Origin: an uncultured Bulleidia sp.
GTDB lineage: Bacteria; Bacillota_I; Bacilli_A; Erysipelotrichales; Erysipelotrichaceae
Assembly: GCA_934725105.1 (NCBI GenBank)
Contig: CAKVBD010000005.1
Span: 13,761-77,760 of the forward strand
DNA: 64,000 bases
Direction of reading: 5' to 3'
The notes beneath the pieces are model-generated. The model was not told where the DNA came from. It worked only from the letters and a program-made list of their open reading frames with translations, and did no database searches. The position numbers and the translations under genes were made by a program. Positions 42,622 to 49,603 of this stretch are shown here, piece by piece (positions within the stretch are counted from its first letter, which is position 1; each line of letters begins with the position of its first letter).

Positions 42622-43956
42622 ATGAGATTTGTAGATTTAATTGATAAAAAAGCACATGGAGATTCTTTAACAACGGAAGAAATCCAGCAGATGGTGACTG
42701 GTTTTGTCAGTGGTGAAATTCCAGACTATCAAATGTCCAGTATGATGATGGCAATCTTACAAAGAGGCATGACATCCAAAGAAACAGCGGATCTTACAAT
42801 GAGTATGATGCATTCAGGTGATGTTGTTGATCTTAGCGATTTGCCAGGAATCAAACTGGATAAACATTCTACAGGTGGCGTAGGGGATACTACAACTTTG
42901 ATCGTTGCTCCACTTGTTGCGGCATGCGGCGGTACTGTTGCGAAAATGAGTGGCAGGGGTCTAGGACATACTGGTGGAACTTTAGACAAACTAGAATCCA
43001 TTCCTGGAACAAACATTGAACAGTCTATGGAATCTTTTAAGAAGATCGTACGTGAAAATGGTGTTGCGGTCATTGGACAGACGGGTAATCTTGTACCTGC
43101 AGATAAGAAGATGTATGCCTTGCGTGATGTTACGGCAACTGTAGGATGTGTTCCTTTGATTGCTTCTTCTATTATGTCTAAGAAACTTGCCAGTGGTTCT
43201 GATGCAATTGTGCTGGACGTTAAAACAGGTACAGGTGCATTTATGCATACAAAGGAAGATGCGTTTGAACTGGCAAAGACAATGGTTTCCATTGGTACAC
43301 ATGTTGGCAGAAGCGTGCGTGCACTAGTTACAGATATGAACCAGCCATTAGGTATGAAGATTGGCAATGCATTAGAAGTTCAGGAAGCAGTTGAAGTATT
43401 GAGTGGTGAAATCAATGAAAAGGATCCATTATTTGAAGTATGTATGCTTCTTGGTGAGAATATGCTGATTCTTGGCAATCTAGCAAAGAATGAAGAAGAA
43501 GCTAGAAAGATGCTGATTGAAAAGATTCATGACGGCAGTGGCTTGAAGAAGCTGCAGAATATGATTGCTTTAGAAGGTGGAGATGCTTCTTATTTAACAG
43601 TTGAAAATATGAAGAAACTCGTTTCTGTAAAACAGTATATTGATGTTAAGAGTGAAGTAGATGGGTATGTTGTTGGAATGAATGCACAGGCAATTGGAAC
43701 AGCTGCACAAATGCTAGGTGCTGGCAGGGCAACAAAAGAAGATGTCATTGATCCTTCTGTTGGTATGGTCATGAAAGTAAGATGTGGAGATCAAGTGAAG
43801 CGTGGCGATACATTATGTACGCTATATGTCAATGATGACAAGAATGTAGAAGATGTTATCAAGATGATGCATGAAGCAATTCATATTGAAGAAGAGCTAT
43901 GTGATATTCCACCAATGGTATATGGTGTTGTTACAGAAAAAACAATCAATGAATAA
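42622..43956 (+). CDS. pdp: Pyrimidine-nucleoside phosphorylase
   Basis: 444 aa, thymidine/pyrimidine nucleoside phosphorylase family. MRFVDLIDKKAHGDSLTTEE, the signature SGRGLGHTGGTLDKLESIPG, and the phosphate-binding KHSTGGVGD are intact. It splits uridine, deoxyuridine or thymidine to base and (deoxy)ribose-1-phosphate for salvage and carbon use. AGAGGT precedes the ATG. Monocistronic, with cre-like control. Confidence 0.96.
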   Translation: MRFVDLIDKKAHGDSLTTEEIQQMVTGFVSGEIPDYQMSSMMMAILQRGMTSKETADLTMSMMHSGDVVDLSDLPGIKLDKHSTGGVGDTTTLIVAPLVAACGGTVAKMSGRGLGHTGGTLDKLESIPGTNIEQSMESFKKIVRENGVAVIGQTGNLVPADKKMYALRDVTATVGCVPLIASSIMSKKLASGSDAIVLDVKTGTGAFMHTKEDAFELAKTMVSIGTHVGRSVRALVTDMNQPLGMKIGNALEVQEAVEVLSGEINEKDPLFEVCMLLGENMLILGNLAKNEEEARKMLIEKIHDGSGLKKLQNMIALEGGDASYLTVENMKKLVSVKQYIDVKSEVDGYVVGMNAQAIGTAAQMLGAGRATKEDVIDPSVGMVMKVRCGDQVKRGDTLCTLYVNDDKNVEDVIKMMHEAIHIEEELCDIPPMVYGVVTEKTINE

Positions 43957-43962
43957 AAAAAC

Positions 43963-43990
43963 AAGATGGAGAGAAATCTCCATCTTATTC
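43963..43990. terminator. Bidirectional terminator between convergent genes
   Basis: 10-bp stem AAGATGGAGA/TCTCCATCTT, 4-nt loop, A-rich before and T-containing after. The minus-strand stop codon lies inside it. Confidence 0.88.
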
Positions 43991-44458
43991 ATTTGTGTAG
44001 TAGGAACAGATTTTACGTGCTTCTGCTTCATTGAGATAGTGAATACCTTTAGCATCTCTTTTTAATATAATTGCGACACCTTTTGCCTTTGAATCACGAT
44101 TACTTAAAATCGCTAAAGAATCATCATATCTTTCACTAGGTTTTTCACTTGCATTGTAGATGATACGATACTCATTTCCAAGCTCAGGTAGTGATAATTC
44201 AATCAGATCTCTTTTCCCATTGTATGAATCATGCATCATTTCACGAATGACTTTGTTTGTTTCATAGAATAATTCATCCATGAAGTAATCAGAAGTATGC
44301 TGAATATCAACTTCTTTTTTAGAATCATCTTTGTAGTATGTTTTCATGATCAATGGACCTTTTACAATTGTTGGTGCATTACTACCATAAAATGCTACGA
44401 CATATGCGTAGTGGTGAGTGTATGCAAATGGATAATATAACTTTTCACGATTTGACAT
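43985..44458 (-). CDS. Unknown soluble protein
   Basis: 157 aa, not recognised; no membrane segment or signal. MSNREKLYYPFAYTHHYAYVVAFYG begins it, rich in Tyr and His, followed by mixed alpha/beta sequence. Start ATG 4458 end (44458) follows AAAGAGAG on the minus strand. Divergent from the ComB-like gene and convergent with the phosphorylase gene. Confidence 0.72.
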   Translation of the reverse strand: MSNREKLYYPFAYTHHYAYVVAFYGSNAPTIVKGPLIMKTYYKDDSKKEVDIQHTSDYFMDELFYETNKVIREMMHDSYNGKRDLIELSLPELGNEYRIIYNASEKPSERYDDSLAILSNRDSKAKGVAIILKRDAKGIHYLNEAEARKICSYYTNE

Positions 44459-44539
44459 AAAAAACTCTCTTTGCTTGTAATATACCCCTAAAACAAGGGC
44501 CTTGCAAGAGGTATAATACGTTTGAAGGGGAAAAAATTC

Positions 44540-45235
44540 ATGGAGATTGAAATATTACAGTTAAAGGAAGGGGCCAAAAAAGCAACAGGTACAACAATCA
44601 TTATTGATGTATTTCGTGCTTTTTCTTTGGAGGCATATTTATTTGCCCAAGGTTGTAAAGAAGTTAGAGCAGTTTATGATAAGCAACAGGCTTATGCATT
44701 TAAGAAAGAACATCCAGAATATATTCTGATTGGTGAAAGACAAGGAAAGATACTTCCAGGATTTGATTATGGCAATGCGCCTAGCAGTATTACTGGAAAA
44801 GATTTCAGTGGTAAAACAGTGATTCATACCACAACAAATGGTACACTTGGCATTCAGAATGCATCGCATGCTGCGGATATCTATGTTGCTTCTTTAGTAA
44901 ATGCAAAAGCTACAGTTGAAGTAATTAAAGCCCATCATCCAGAGCATATCAGTATTGTATGTATGGGATGGGAAGACAGAGAAACAGAAGAAGATACACT
45001 TTGTGCACAATACATGCGTCATTTATTTCTAGATGAAGATGTGAAAGATATTCAAACGAAAGCAGATGCTCTTCGCTATAGTGAAGGAAAGAAATTCTTT
45101 GATCCATTGCAGCAGGATGTATTTCCAAAAGAAGATTTTGCATTATGTACAGATGTAGATCGTTTTGATTTTGCAATACATGCTGAAATGCATGGACGTA
45201 TTGCATATAACAGAAAGGAATATTTACATGCATAA
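44540..45235 (+). CDS. 2-phosphosulfolactate phosphatase-like protein (ComB family of coenzyme M synthesis)
   Basis: 231 aa. IDVFRAFSLEAYLFAQG, GERQGKILPGFDYGNAPS, TTTNGT and CMGWEDR(E) match the Mg-dependent 2-phosphosulfolactate phosphatase family. The name ComB here is for coenzyme M, not competence. Nothing else for coenzyme M or sulfolactate is visible, so the true substrate is uncertain. Start chosen at ATG 44540 after AAGGGG; a TATAAT-type -10 lies near 44513. Overlaps the HAD gene by 8 nt. Confidence 0.82.
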   Translation: MEIEILQLKEGAKKATGTTIIIDVFRAFSLEAYLFAQGCKEVRAVYDKQQAYAFKKEHPEYILIGERQGKILPGFDYGNAPSSITGKDFSGKTVIHTTTNGTLGIQNASHAADIYVASLVNAKATVEVIKAHHPEHISIVCMGWEDRETEEDTLCAQYMRHLFLDEDVKDIQTKADALRYSEGKKFFDPLQQDVFPKEDFALCTDVDRFDFAIHAEMHGRIAYNRKEYLHA

Positions 45236-46001
45236 AAAATATTTTTTCTTTGATATTGATGGAACATTAACAGATAACAAAACACACAAGATCGTTCCAA
45301 GTGCAAAAAGAACATTGGACCGGTTAAAGGCAAATGGACATTTTGTATCTATCGCAACAGGCAGAGCACACTATAAAGCCATTTCTTTTACAGAGAAAAT
45401 AGATATTCATAATATTGTCTGCAATGGTGGCGGGTGTATTGTGATTGATGATCAGGTTGTTGATTTACAACCAATTCCATTAAAAGAATCCATTCATATA
45501 CTAGAACAGGCAGATCAAAATCATGTTGGGTGGCTGTTAGCTTTAAATGATGATGATACTGTTATTATGAAAGATTATCGTTTTTTAGAAACTGCAGGAC
45601 TCAGAAAAGAATTAACAACATATTTGTATGATCCAGCACTAGACTATCACACATTGCCATCCATTATGAAAATGTATCTTGCATATACAAAAGAAGATGA
45701 AAAGAACTATCCATGGATCAATGCAGTTGGCAGACTGCGCATGTTTGATGAATATGTCATCTATCAGTATGATGCAAAAAAAGATGGCATTTTAAGAATG
45801 ATGGAATATCTACATGCACCGATTGAAGATGTTGTTGTATTTGGAGATGATACAAATGATCTTGTCATGTTTGATCCTTGCTGGACATCCATTGCGATGG
45901 AAAATGGAAAAGAAGAGTTAAAGAAGAAAGCAACCTATGTTACGGATACAAATGTAAATGATGGTATTGAGAAGGCTTGCAGACACTTTGGATGGATATG
46001 A
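45228..46001 (+). CDS. Cof-type HAD-family phosphatase
   Basis: 257 aa. HAD motif I FFFDIDGTLTDN, motif II region SIATGRA, motif III Lys, and motif IV VVFGDDTNDLVMF are present, with a C2 cap. These enzymes dephosphorylate sugar phosphates or cofactors; the substrate is not known. Start chosen at ATG 45228 with AAAGGA upstream; the frame from 45165 is inside the previous gene. Confidence 0.92.
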   Translation: MHKKYFFFDIDGTLTDNKTHKIVPSAKRTLDRLKANGHFVSIATGRAHYKAISFTEKIDIHNIVCNGGGCIVIDDQVVDLQPIPLKESIHILEQADQNHVGWLLALNDDDTVIMKDYRFLETAGLRKELTTYLYDPALDYHTLPSIMKMYLAYTKEDEKNYPWINAVGRLRMFDEYVIYQYDAKKDGILRMMEYLHAPIEDVVVFGDDTNDLVMFDPCWTSIAMENGKEELKKKATYVTDTNVNDGIEKACRHFGWI

Positions 46002-46003
46002 TA

Positions 46004-46033
46004 TTGACTATTTCATATAGTTTATGCTATTAT
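46004..46033 (+). promoter_or_regulatory. Promoter of rplS
   Basis: TTGACT (46004-46009), 18 nt, TATTAT (46028-46033) with TG extension at 46025-46026. It begins right after the HAD stop codon. Confidence 0.68.
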
Positions 46034-46037
46034 CTTG

Positions 46038-46105
46038 TGGCGTTTAGTAGCGCATCACTGTTCCGCTGGCAAAACAGGCTAAGAGCTGTTGATCATTCGT
46101 ATATA
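46038..46105 (+). promoter_or_regulatory. Structured leader before rplS, L19-leader-like
   Basis: In the 5' leader CTGTT (46059-46063) can pair with AACAG (46073-46077), and the same AACAG can instead pair with CTGTT (46086-46090). Two exclusive hairpins before a ribosomal protein gene fit an autogenous leader such as the L19 leader of Bacilli; I could not check the match. Confidence 0.45.
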
Positions 46106-46121
46106 TAAGGAGAAAAAAAAA

Positions 46122-46472
46122 ATGGATTTAAGTTTAGTTGACAAGATTACTAAGAATCAGTTACGTAACGATATCCCAGAATTCAAGTCTGGTGATACTG
46201 TAAAGGTTCACGTACGTATCAAGGAAGGTAACAAGACACGTATTCAGATTTTCGAAGGTGTTGTTGTTGATCGTTCTAATGGTGGTATTGGTGCTACATT
46301 CACAGTTCGTAAGATTTCTAGTGGTGTAGGTGTACAGAGAACATTCCCAGTACATTCCCCAATCCTTGAAAAGATCGAAGTTGTTCGTTATGGTAAGGTT
46401 AGAAGAGCTAATCTCTCATACCTCAAGGGTAGATCTGCTAAGAACGCTCGTATCAAGGAAGATCGTCGATAA
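46122..46472 (+). CDS. rplS: 50S ribosomal protein L19
   Basis: 116 aa. IPEFKSGDTVKVHVRIKEG and GVGVQRTFPVHSPILEKIEV are the L19 signature; the protein sits at the 30S-50S interface. AAGGAG precedes ATG 46122; a frame from 46089 runs through this site. It has its own promoter and leader rather than following trmD directly. Confidence 0.97.
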   Translation: MDLSLVDKITKNQLRNDIPEFKSGDTVKVHVRIKEGNKTRIQIFEGVVVDRSNGGIGATFTVRKISSGVGVQRTFPVHSPILEKIEVVRYGKVRRANLSYLKGRSAKNARIKEDRR

Positions 46473-46480
46473 GATCCATC

Positions 46481-46513
46481 ATAGAGAAAGCATTATGCTT
46501 TCTCTATTTTTTT
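46481..46513 (+). terminator. Terminator of rplS
   Basis: Perfect 11-bp stem ATAGAGAAAGC/GCTTTCTCTAT, 5-nt loop, T7. The lepB -10 box starts 5 nt after. Confidence 0.92.
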
Positions 46514-46532
46514 GATGTATAATGATTGCGTT

Positions 46533-47201
46533 ATGGAAAATAAAGAGAAACAACAGTTCAGTGAAACACAGGTATTTGAGAGATTAACAAATCCTGAAAT
46601 CGATGAAAAAAAGAAAAATGTAGAAGAAAAGAGAAAAAAATCTGAAAAAAAAGAAGAACATGAAGAATCTGCTACAGATGAAGTATTTTCTTTTATCAAG
46701 GATCTTGCAATATGTATGGTGATTGTTTTTGTGATTACCAATTTTGTCATTCGTCCTGTACAGGTAAAAGGAAACTCTATGTATCCTACATTGGAAGATG
46801 AATCAATTGGTGTATCAAATACACTTGGCTATCAATTATCACCACTCAAACGTTTTGATATCGTTGTTATTTATGTTCCAGAAAAGAATGAATACTTAGT
46901 CAAGCGCGTCATTGGATTGCCTGGAGAAACAGTATCCTATTCAAATGGACAGCTATATATCAATGGTGAAAGTGTTGATGAAGATTTCTTATCGCAAGAA
47001 TATGTGGAATCTTATGGATCTGGATGGATGCCAGATGTCAATGAAATTACATTAGGTGAGGATGAATATTATTGTCTTGGTGATAATCGTCCACATTCTT
47101 CAGACTCAAGATACTATGGACCATTCAAGAAGGAAAATATTCGATCAAAAGGTATTTTCATAGCATGGCCATTGAGTGATTTTGGTGTTGAAACATGGTA
47201 A
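46533..47201 (+). CDS. lepB: Signal peptidase I
   Basis: 222 aa. A charged N-terminal arm (KKNVEEKRKKSEKKEE, about 28-43), one membrane helix (about 52-72), catalytic Ser in KGNSMYPT (S82) and catalytic Lys in LVKRVIGLPG (K124), and GDNRPHSSDSR. It cleaves Sec and Tat signal peptides outside the membrane. ATG 46533 has no ribosome-binding site; TATAAT (46518-46523) ends 9 nt before it, so the mRNA leader is at most a few nt. Terminator follows. Confidence 0.95.
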   Translation: MENKEKQQFSETQVFERLTNPEIDEKKKNVEEKRKKSEKKEEHEESATDEVFSFIKDLAICMVIVFVITNFVIRPVQVKGNSMYPTLEDESIGVSNTLGYQLSPLKRFDIVVIYVPEKNEYLVKRVIGLPGETVSYSNGQLYINGESVDEDFLSQEYVESYGSGWMPDVNEITLGEDEYYCLGDNRPHSSDSRYYGPFKKENIRSKGIFIAWPLSDFGVETW

Positions 47202-47206
47202 TATAT

Positions 47207-47235
47207 GCTCCTAGATTTAACTAGGAGCACTTTTT
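47207..47235 (+). terminator. Terminator of lepB
   Basis: Perfect 8-bp stem GCTCCTAG/CTAGGAGC, 6-nt loop, then ACTTTTTG. Confidence 0.88.
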
Positions 47236-47257
47236 GAAAAAAGAGGAAGGAGAACAG

Positions 47258-48124
47258 ATGGTAAAAGTACAATGGTATCCAGGCCACATGGAAAAAGCAA
47301 AACGTGGCATGTTAGAAAAATTAAAAGCAGTTGATATGATCATTGAATTACGTGATGCAAGAATGCCTGAATCCAGTAGAAATCCAATGTTAATACAAAT
47401 GGCTAATCAGAAGCCAAGATTGATCGTTCTATCCAAAATGGATCAGGCAGATCCTGTACAGACAGAACTTTGGCTGAAGAAACTGCAGAGTGAAAATGTA
47501 TCTTGTATTGCGGTAGATTTAATGAGAGATCCAGGATGTGGGAAAAAGATCATCCAGGCTGCTTTAAATGTCATGAAAGAAAAAAGAGACAAGCAAAGAG
47601 CAAAAGGAATCAATCCACGCGCAGTACGTGCAATGGCTGCAGGAATCCCTAATGTTGGCAAATCTACAATGATCAATCGTATTGCGGGAAAAAATACGTT
47701 AAAAGCTGCAGATAAACCAGGTGTAACGCGTTCTTTGACTTGGCTGCATGCAGATAAGGAGTTGGATCTTTTAGATACACCAGGTGTATTATGGCCTAAA
47801 TTTGAAGATGAAAAGACAGGATCAATTCTTGCGGCTTTTGGTTCTATCAATGATGATATTCTAGATAAGAAGATGATTGCGATGGATGCCATTCATATCA
47901 TTCAGGATCTGTATCCTGGTTTATTAGAAGACTACTATGAAAGTGGAGAAGTCAATCCTAATGGAATGTTAAAGGCAATTGCTGAAAAAAGACATTTCAA
48001 ACTCAGTGATGATGTATTAGATACAAAGCGTGCTGCAGAAGCATTCTTGACAGATCTAAGACATGGAAAATATGGCAGATTGACATTGGAGCATGTAAAT
48101 GAAGAAACAAGTGAAGATATGTGA
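47258..48124 (+). CDS. rbgA: Ribosome biogenesis GTPase RbgA (YlqF)
   Basis: 288 aa circularly permuted GTPase: G4 LSKMDQAD before G1 GIPNVGKSTMI and G3 DTPG. N-terminal WYPGHMEKAKR is the RbgA signature. It completes the 50S subunit at the L16 stage. Start chosen at ATG 47258 with AAGGAG upstream. Overlaps rnhB by 26 nt, the usual ylqF-rnhB pair. Confidence 0.96.
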   Translation: MVKVQWYPGHMEKAKRGMLEKLKAVDMIIELRDARMPESSRNPMLIQMANQKPRLIVLSKMDQADPVQTELWLKKLQSENVSCIAVDLMRDPGCGKKIIQAALNVMKEKRDKQRAKGINPRAVRAMAAGIPNVGKSTMINRIAGKNTLKAADKPGVTRSLTWLHADKELDLLDTPGVLWPKFEDEKTGSILAAFGSINDDILDKKMIAMDAIHIIQDLYPGLLEDYYESGEVNPNGMLKAIAEKRHFKLSDDVLDTKRAAEAFLTDLRHGKYGRLTLEHVNEETSEDM

Positions 48125-48719
48125 AAATCTGTATGAACATCAATACTGGAGTGAAGGAAAACTTGTCATTGGAATTGATGAAGCTGGAAGAGGTCCATTA
48201 GCTGGACCATTGTCTGTTGCGGGTGTTATTTTTCCATCTGGGTATGAGAATCCTGCAATTTATGATTCCAAGGCATTGAGTGAAAAGAAAAGAGATGCCT
48301 TATTTGAAGTGATTAAAGAAGATGCTTTGTGGTTTGAAATTATTGAAGTGTCTGTAGAAGATATTGATCATTATAATATTTTAGAAGCAGACCGCAGAGC
48401 GATGTCAGAAATTGCAATGGATTCTTTCGCAGATATTGTTTTAAGTGATGCGATGAAAATGCATATTGAAAAGCCTGTGATTGATCTAGTCAAAGGTGAT
48501 CAGAAATCTATTTCTATCGCTGCGGCAAGTATTTTAGCGAAAGTAACTAGAGATCGTATCATGAAAGAATATGATGTGCTATATCCAGAATATGGATTTA
48601 AGAATAATAAAGGCTATGGTACAAAACAGCATATGGATGCAATCCATACATATGGAATTACACCAATTCATAGAAGAAGTTTTGCACCGGTCAGTATTTA
48701 TCAACAATCGTTATTTTAA
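48099..48719 (+). CDS. rnhB: Ribonuclease HII
   Basis: 206 aa. GIDEAGRGPLAGP carries the first acidic residues, and KGDQKSISIAAASILAKVTRD and later Asp complete the site. It removes ribonucleotides from DNA-RNA hybrids. GGAG 7 nt before ATG 48099, inside rbgA. Its terminator merges with the dprA promoter. Confidence 0.96.
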   Translation: MKKQVKICENLYEHQYWSEGKLVIGIDEAGRGPLAGPLSVAGVIFPSGYENPAIYDSKALSEKKRDALFEVIKEDALWFEIIEVSVEDIDHYNILEADRRAMSEIAMDSFADIVLSDAMKMHIEKPVIDLVKGDQKSISIAAASILAKVTRDRIMKEYDVLYPEYGFKNNKGYGTKQHMDAIHTYGITPIHRRSFAPVSIYQQSLF

Positions 48720-48722
48720 CAA

Positions 48723-48746
48723 GAAACTTCTTTTTGAAGTTTTTTT
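48723..48746 (+). terminator. Terminator of rnhB
   Basis: 7-bp stem AAACTTC/GAAGTTT (48724-48730 with 48736-48742), T5 loop, T run. The T run leads straight into the dprA competence promoter. Confidence 0.8.
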
Positions 48747-48747
48747 G

Positions 48748-48773
48748 TGGAATTGCTTCAAAATTTGTGAATA
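48748..48773 (+). promoter_or_regulatory. Sigma-H/ComX-like competence promoter of dprA
   Basis: TGGAATT (48748-48754), 12 nt, GTGAATA (48767-48773), preceded by a T-run. AGAGGT follows at once as ribosome-binding site before ATG 48791. Confidence 0.75.
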
Positions 48774-48790
48774 TCTAATTAGAGGTATTT

Positions 48791-49537
48791 ATGAATCAAA
48801 GAGAACGATTGATACAACTCAGTATTTTCTACAATGGAAACTGGGCAAAGATTGCTAAAGGCATCGCAACGAATGAAATAGTTCCTCATCATCCTTTAAA
48901 AAGTCCATGTATTACAATTTATGATGCCGTTTATCCAGATTGCTTAAAACGATTGCGTTATCCGCCATGGGTACTGTATTATCAAGGCGATATTTCACTG
49001 CTAGAGAAAAAATGCATGACAATTGTTGGCAGCAGAGAACTGTCAGACTATGGAAGAAGCGTAACGGAATTGGCTTCATCTATCTTATGTAGAAAGTATG
49101 TGATTGTTTCAGGACTTGCAAAAGGGGCAGATGCCTTTGCACATCGAACAGCGATTTCGTGTGGTGCGAAAACAATTGGTGTGATTGCTTCTGGCTTAAA
49201 GATACAATATCCTTCCTGTAATATAGATTTGTATAAGAAAATGCAGAAAGAACATCTCATCTTAAGTGAATATCCATATGATACAGGCATACAGAAACAT
49301 CACTTTGCATGGAGAAATCGTATTCTTGCTGCTTTAGGGGAAGCATGTATTGTAACAAGTGCAAAAGTCAAAAGTGGAACAATGCTGACTGTCAATGAAG
49401 CAATCAATCTTTCAAAAGATGTATGGTGTTTTCCATATCCTTTTGAGAGTGAAGAAGGAAAAGGATGTAATAAATTAGTGCAGGAAGGTGCATTTTTGTT
49501 GTATGATACAAAACAATTATTCGATTTCGTCAGTTGA
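48791..49537 (+). CDS. dprA: DNA processing protein DprA (Smf)
   Basis: 248 aa, without the C-terminal winged helix found in longer members. Rossmann-like core with TIVGSRELSDYG, SGLAKGADAFAH and SGTMLTVNEAI. It loads RecA onto incoming single-stranded DNA during transformation. AGAGGT precedes the ATG. The competence promoter separates it from rnhB; topA follows 66 nt later. Confidence 0.95.
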   Translation: MNQRERLIQLSIFYNGNWAKIAKGIATNEIVPHHPLKSPCITIYDAVYPDCLKRLRYPPWVLYYQGDISLLEKKCMTIVGSRELSDYGRSVTELASSILCRKYVIVSGLAKGADAFAHRTAISCGAKTIGVIASGLKIQYPSCNIDLYKKMQKEHLILSEYPYDTGIQKHHFAWRNRILAALGEACIVTSAKVKSGTMLTVNEAINLSKDVWCFPYPFESEEGKGCNKLVQEGAFLLYDTKQLFDFVS

Positions 49538-49603
49538 AATTCGGAAATATTTGTTTTATTGTGTTATCTGTTGTTTTAATATTATGCGAAATGGAGGACG
49601 TAA

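Noticed and set aside
42729..43367. A 212-codon minus-strand frame inside the nucleoside phosphorylase gene
   Set aside because: It is the shadow of a strongly conserved gene on the plus strand, with no ribosome-binding site.
44540..45235. ComB-like protein as a competence pheromone exporter
   Set aside because: It belongs to the 2-phosphosulfolactate phosphatase family; the shared name is a coincidence.
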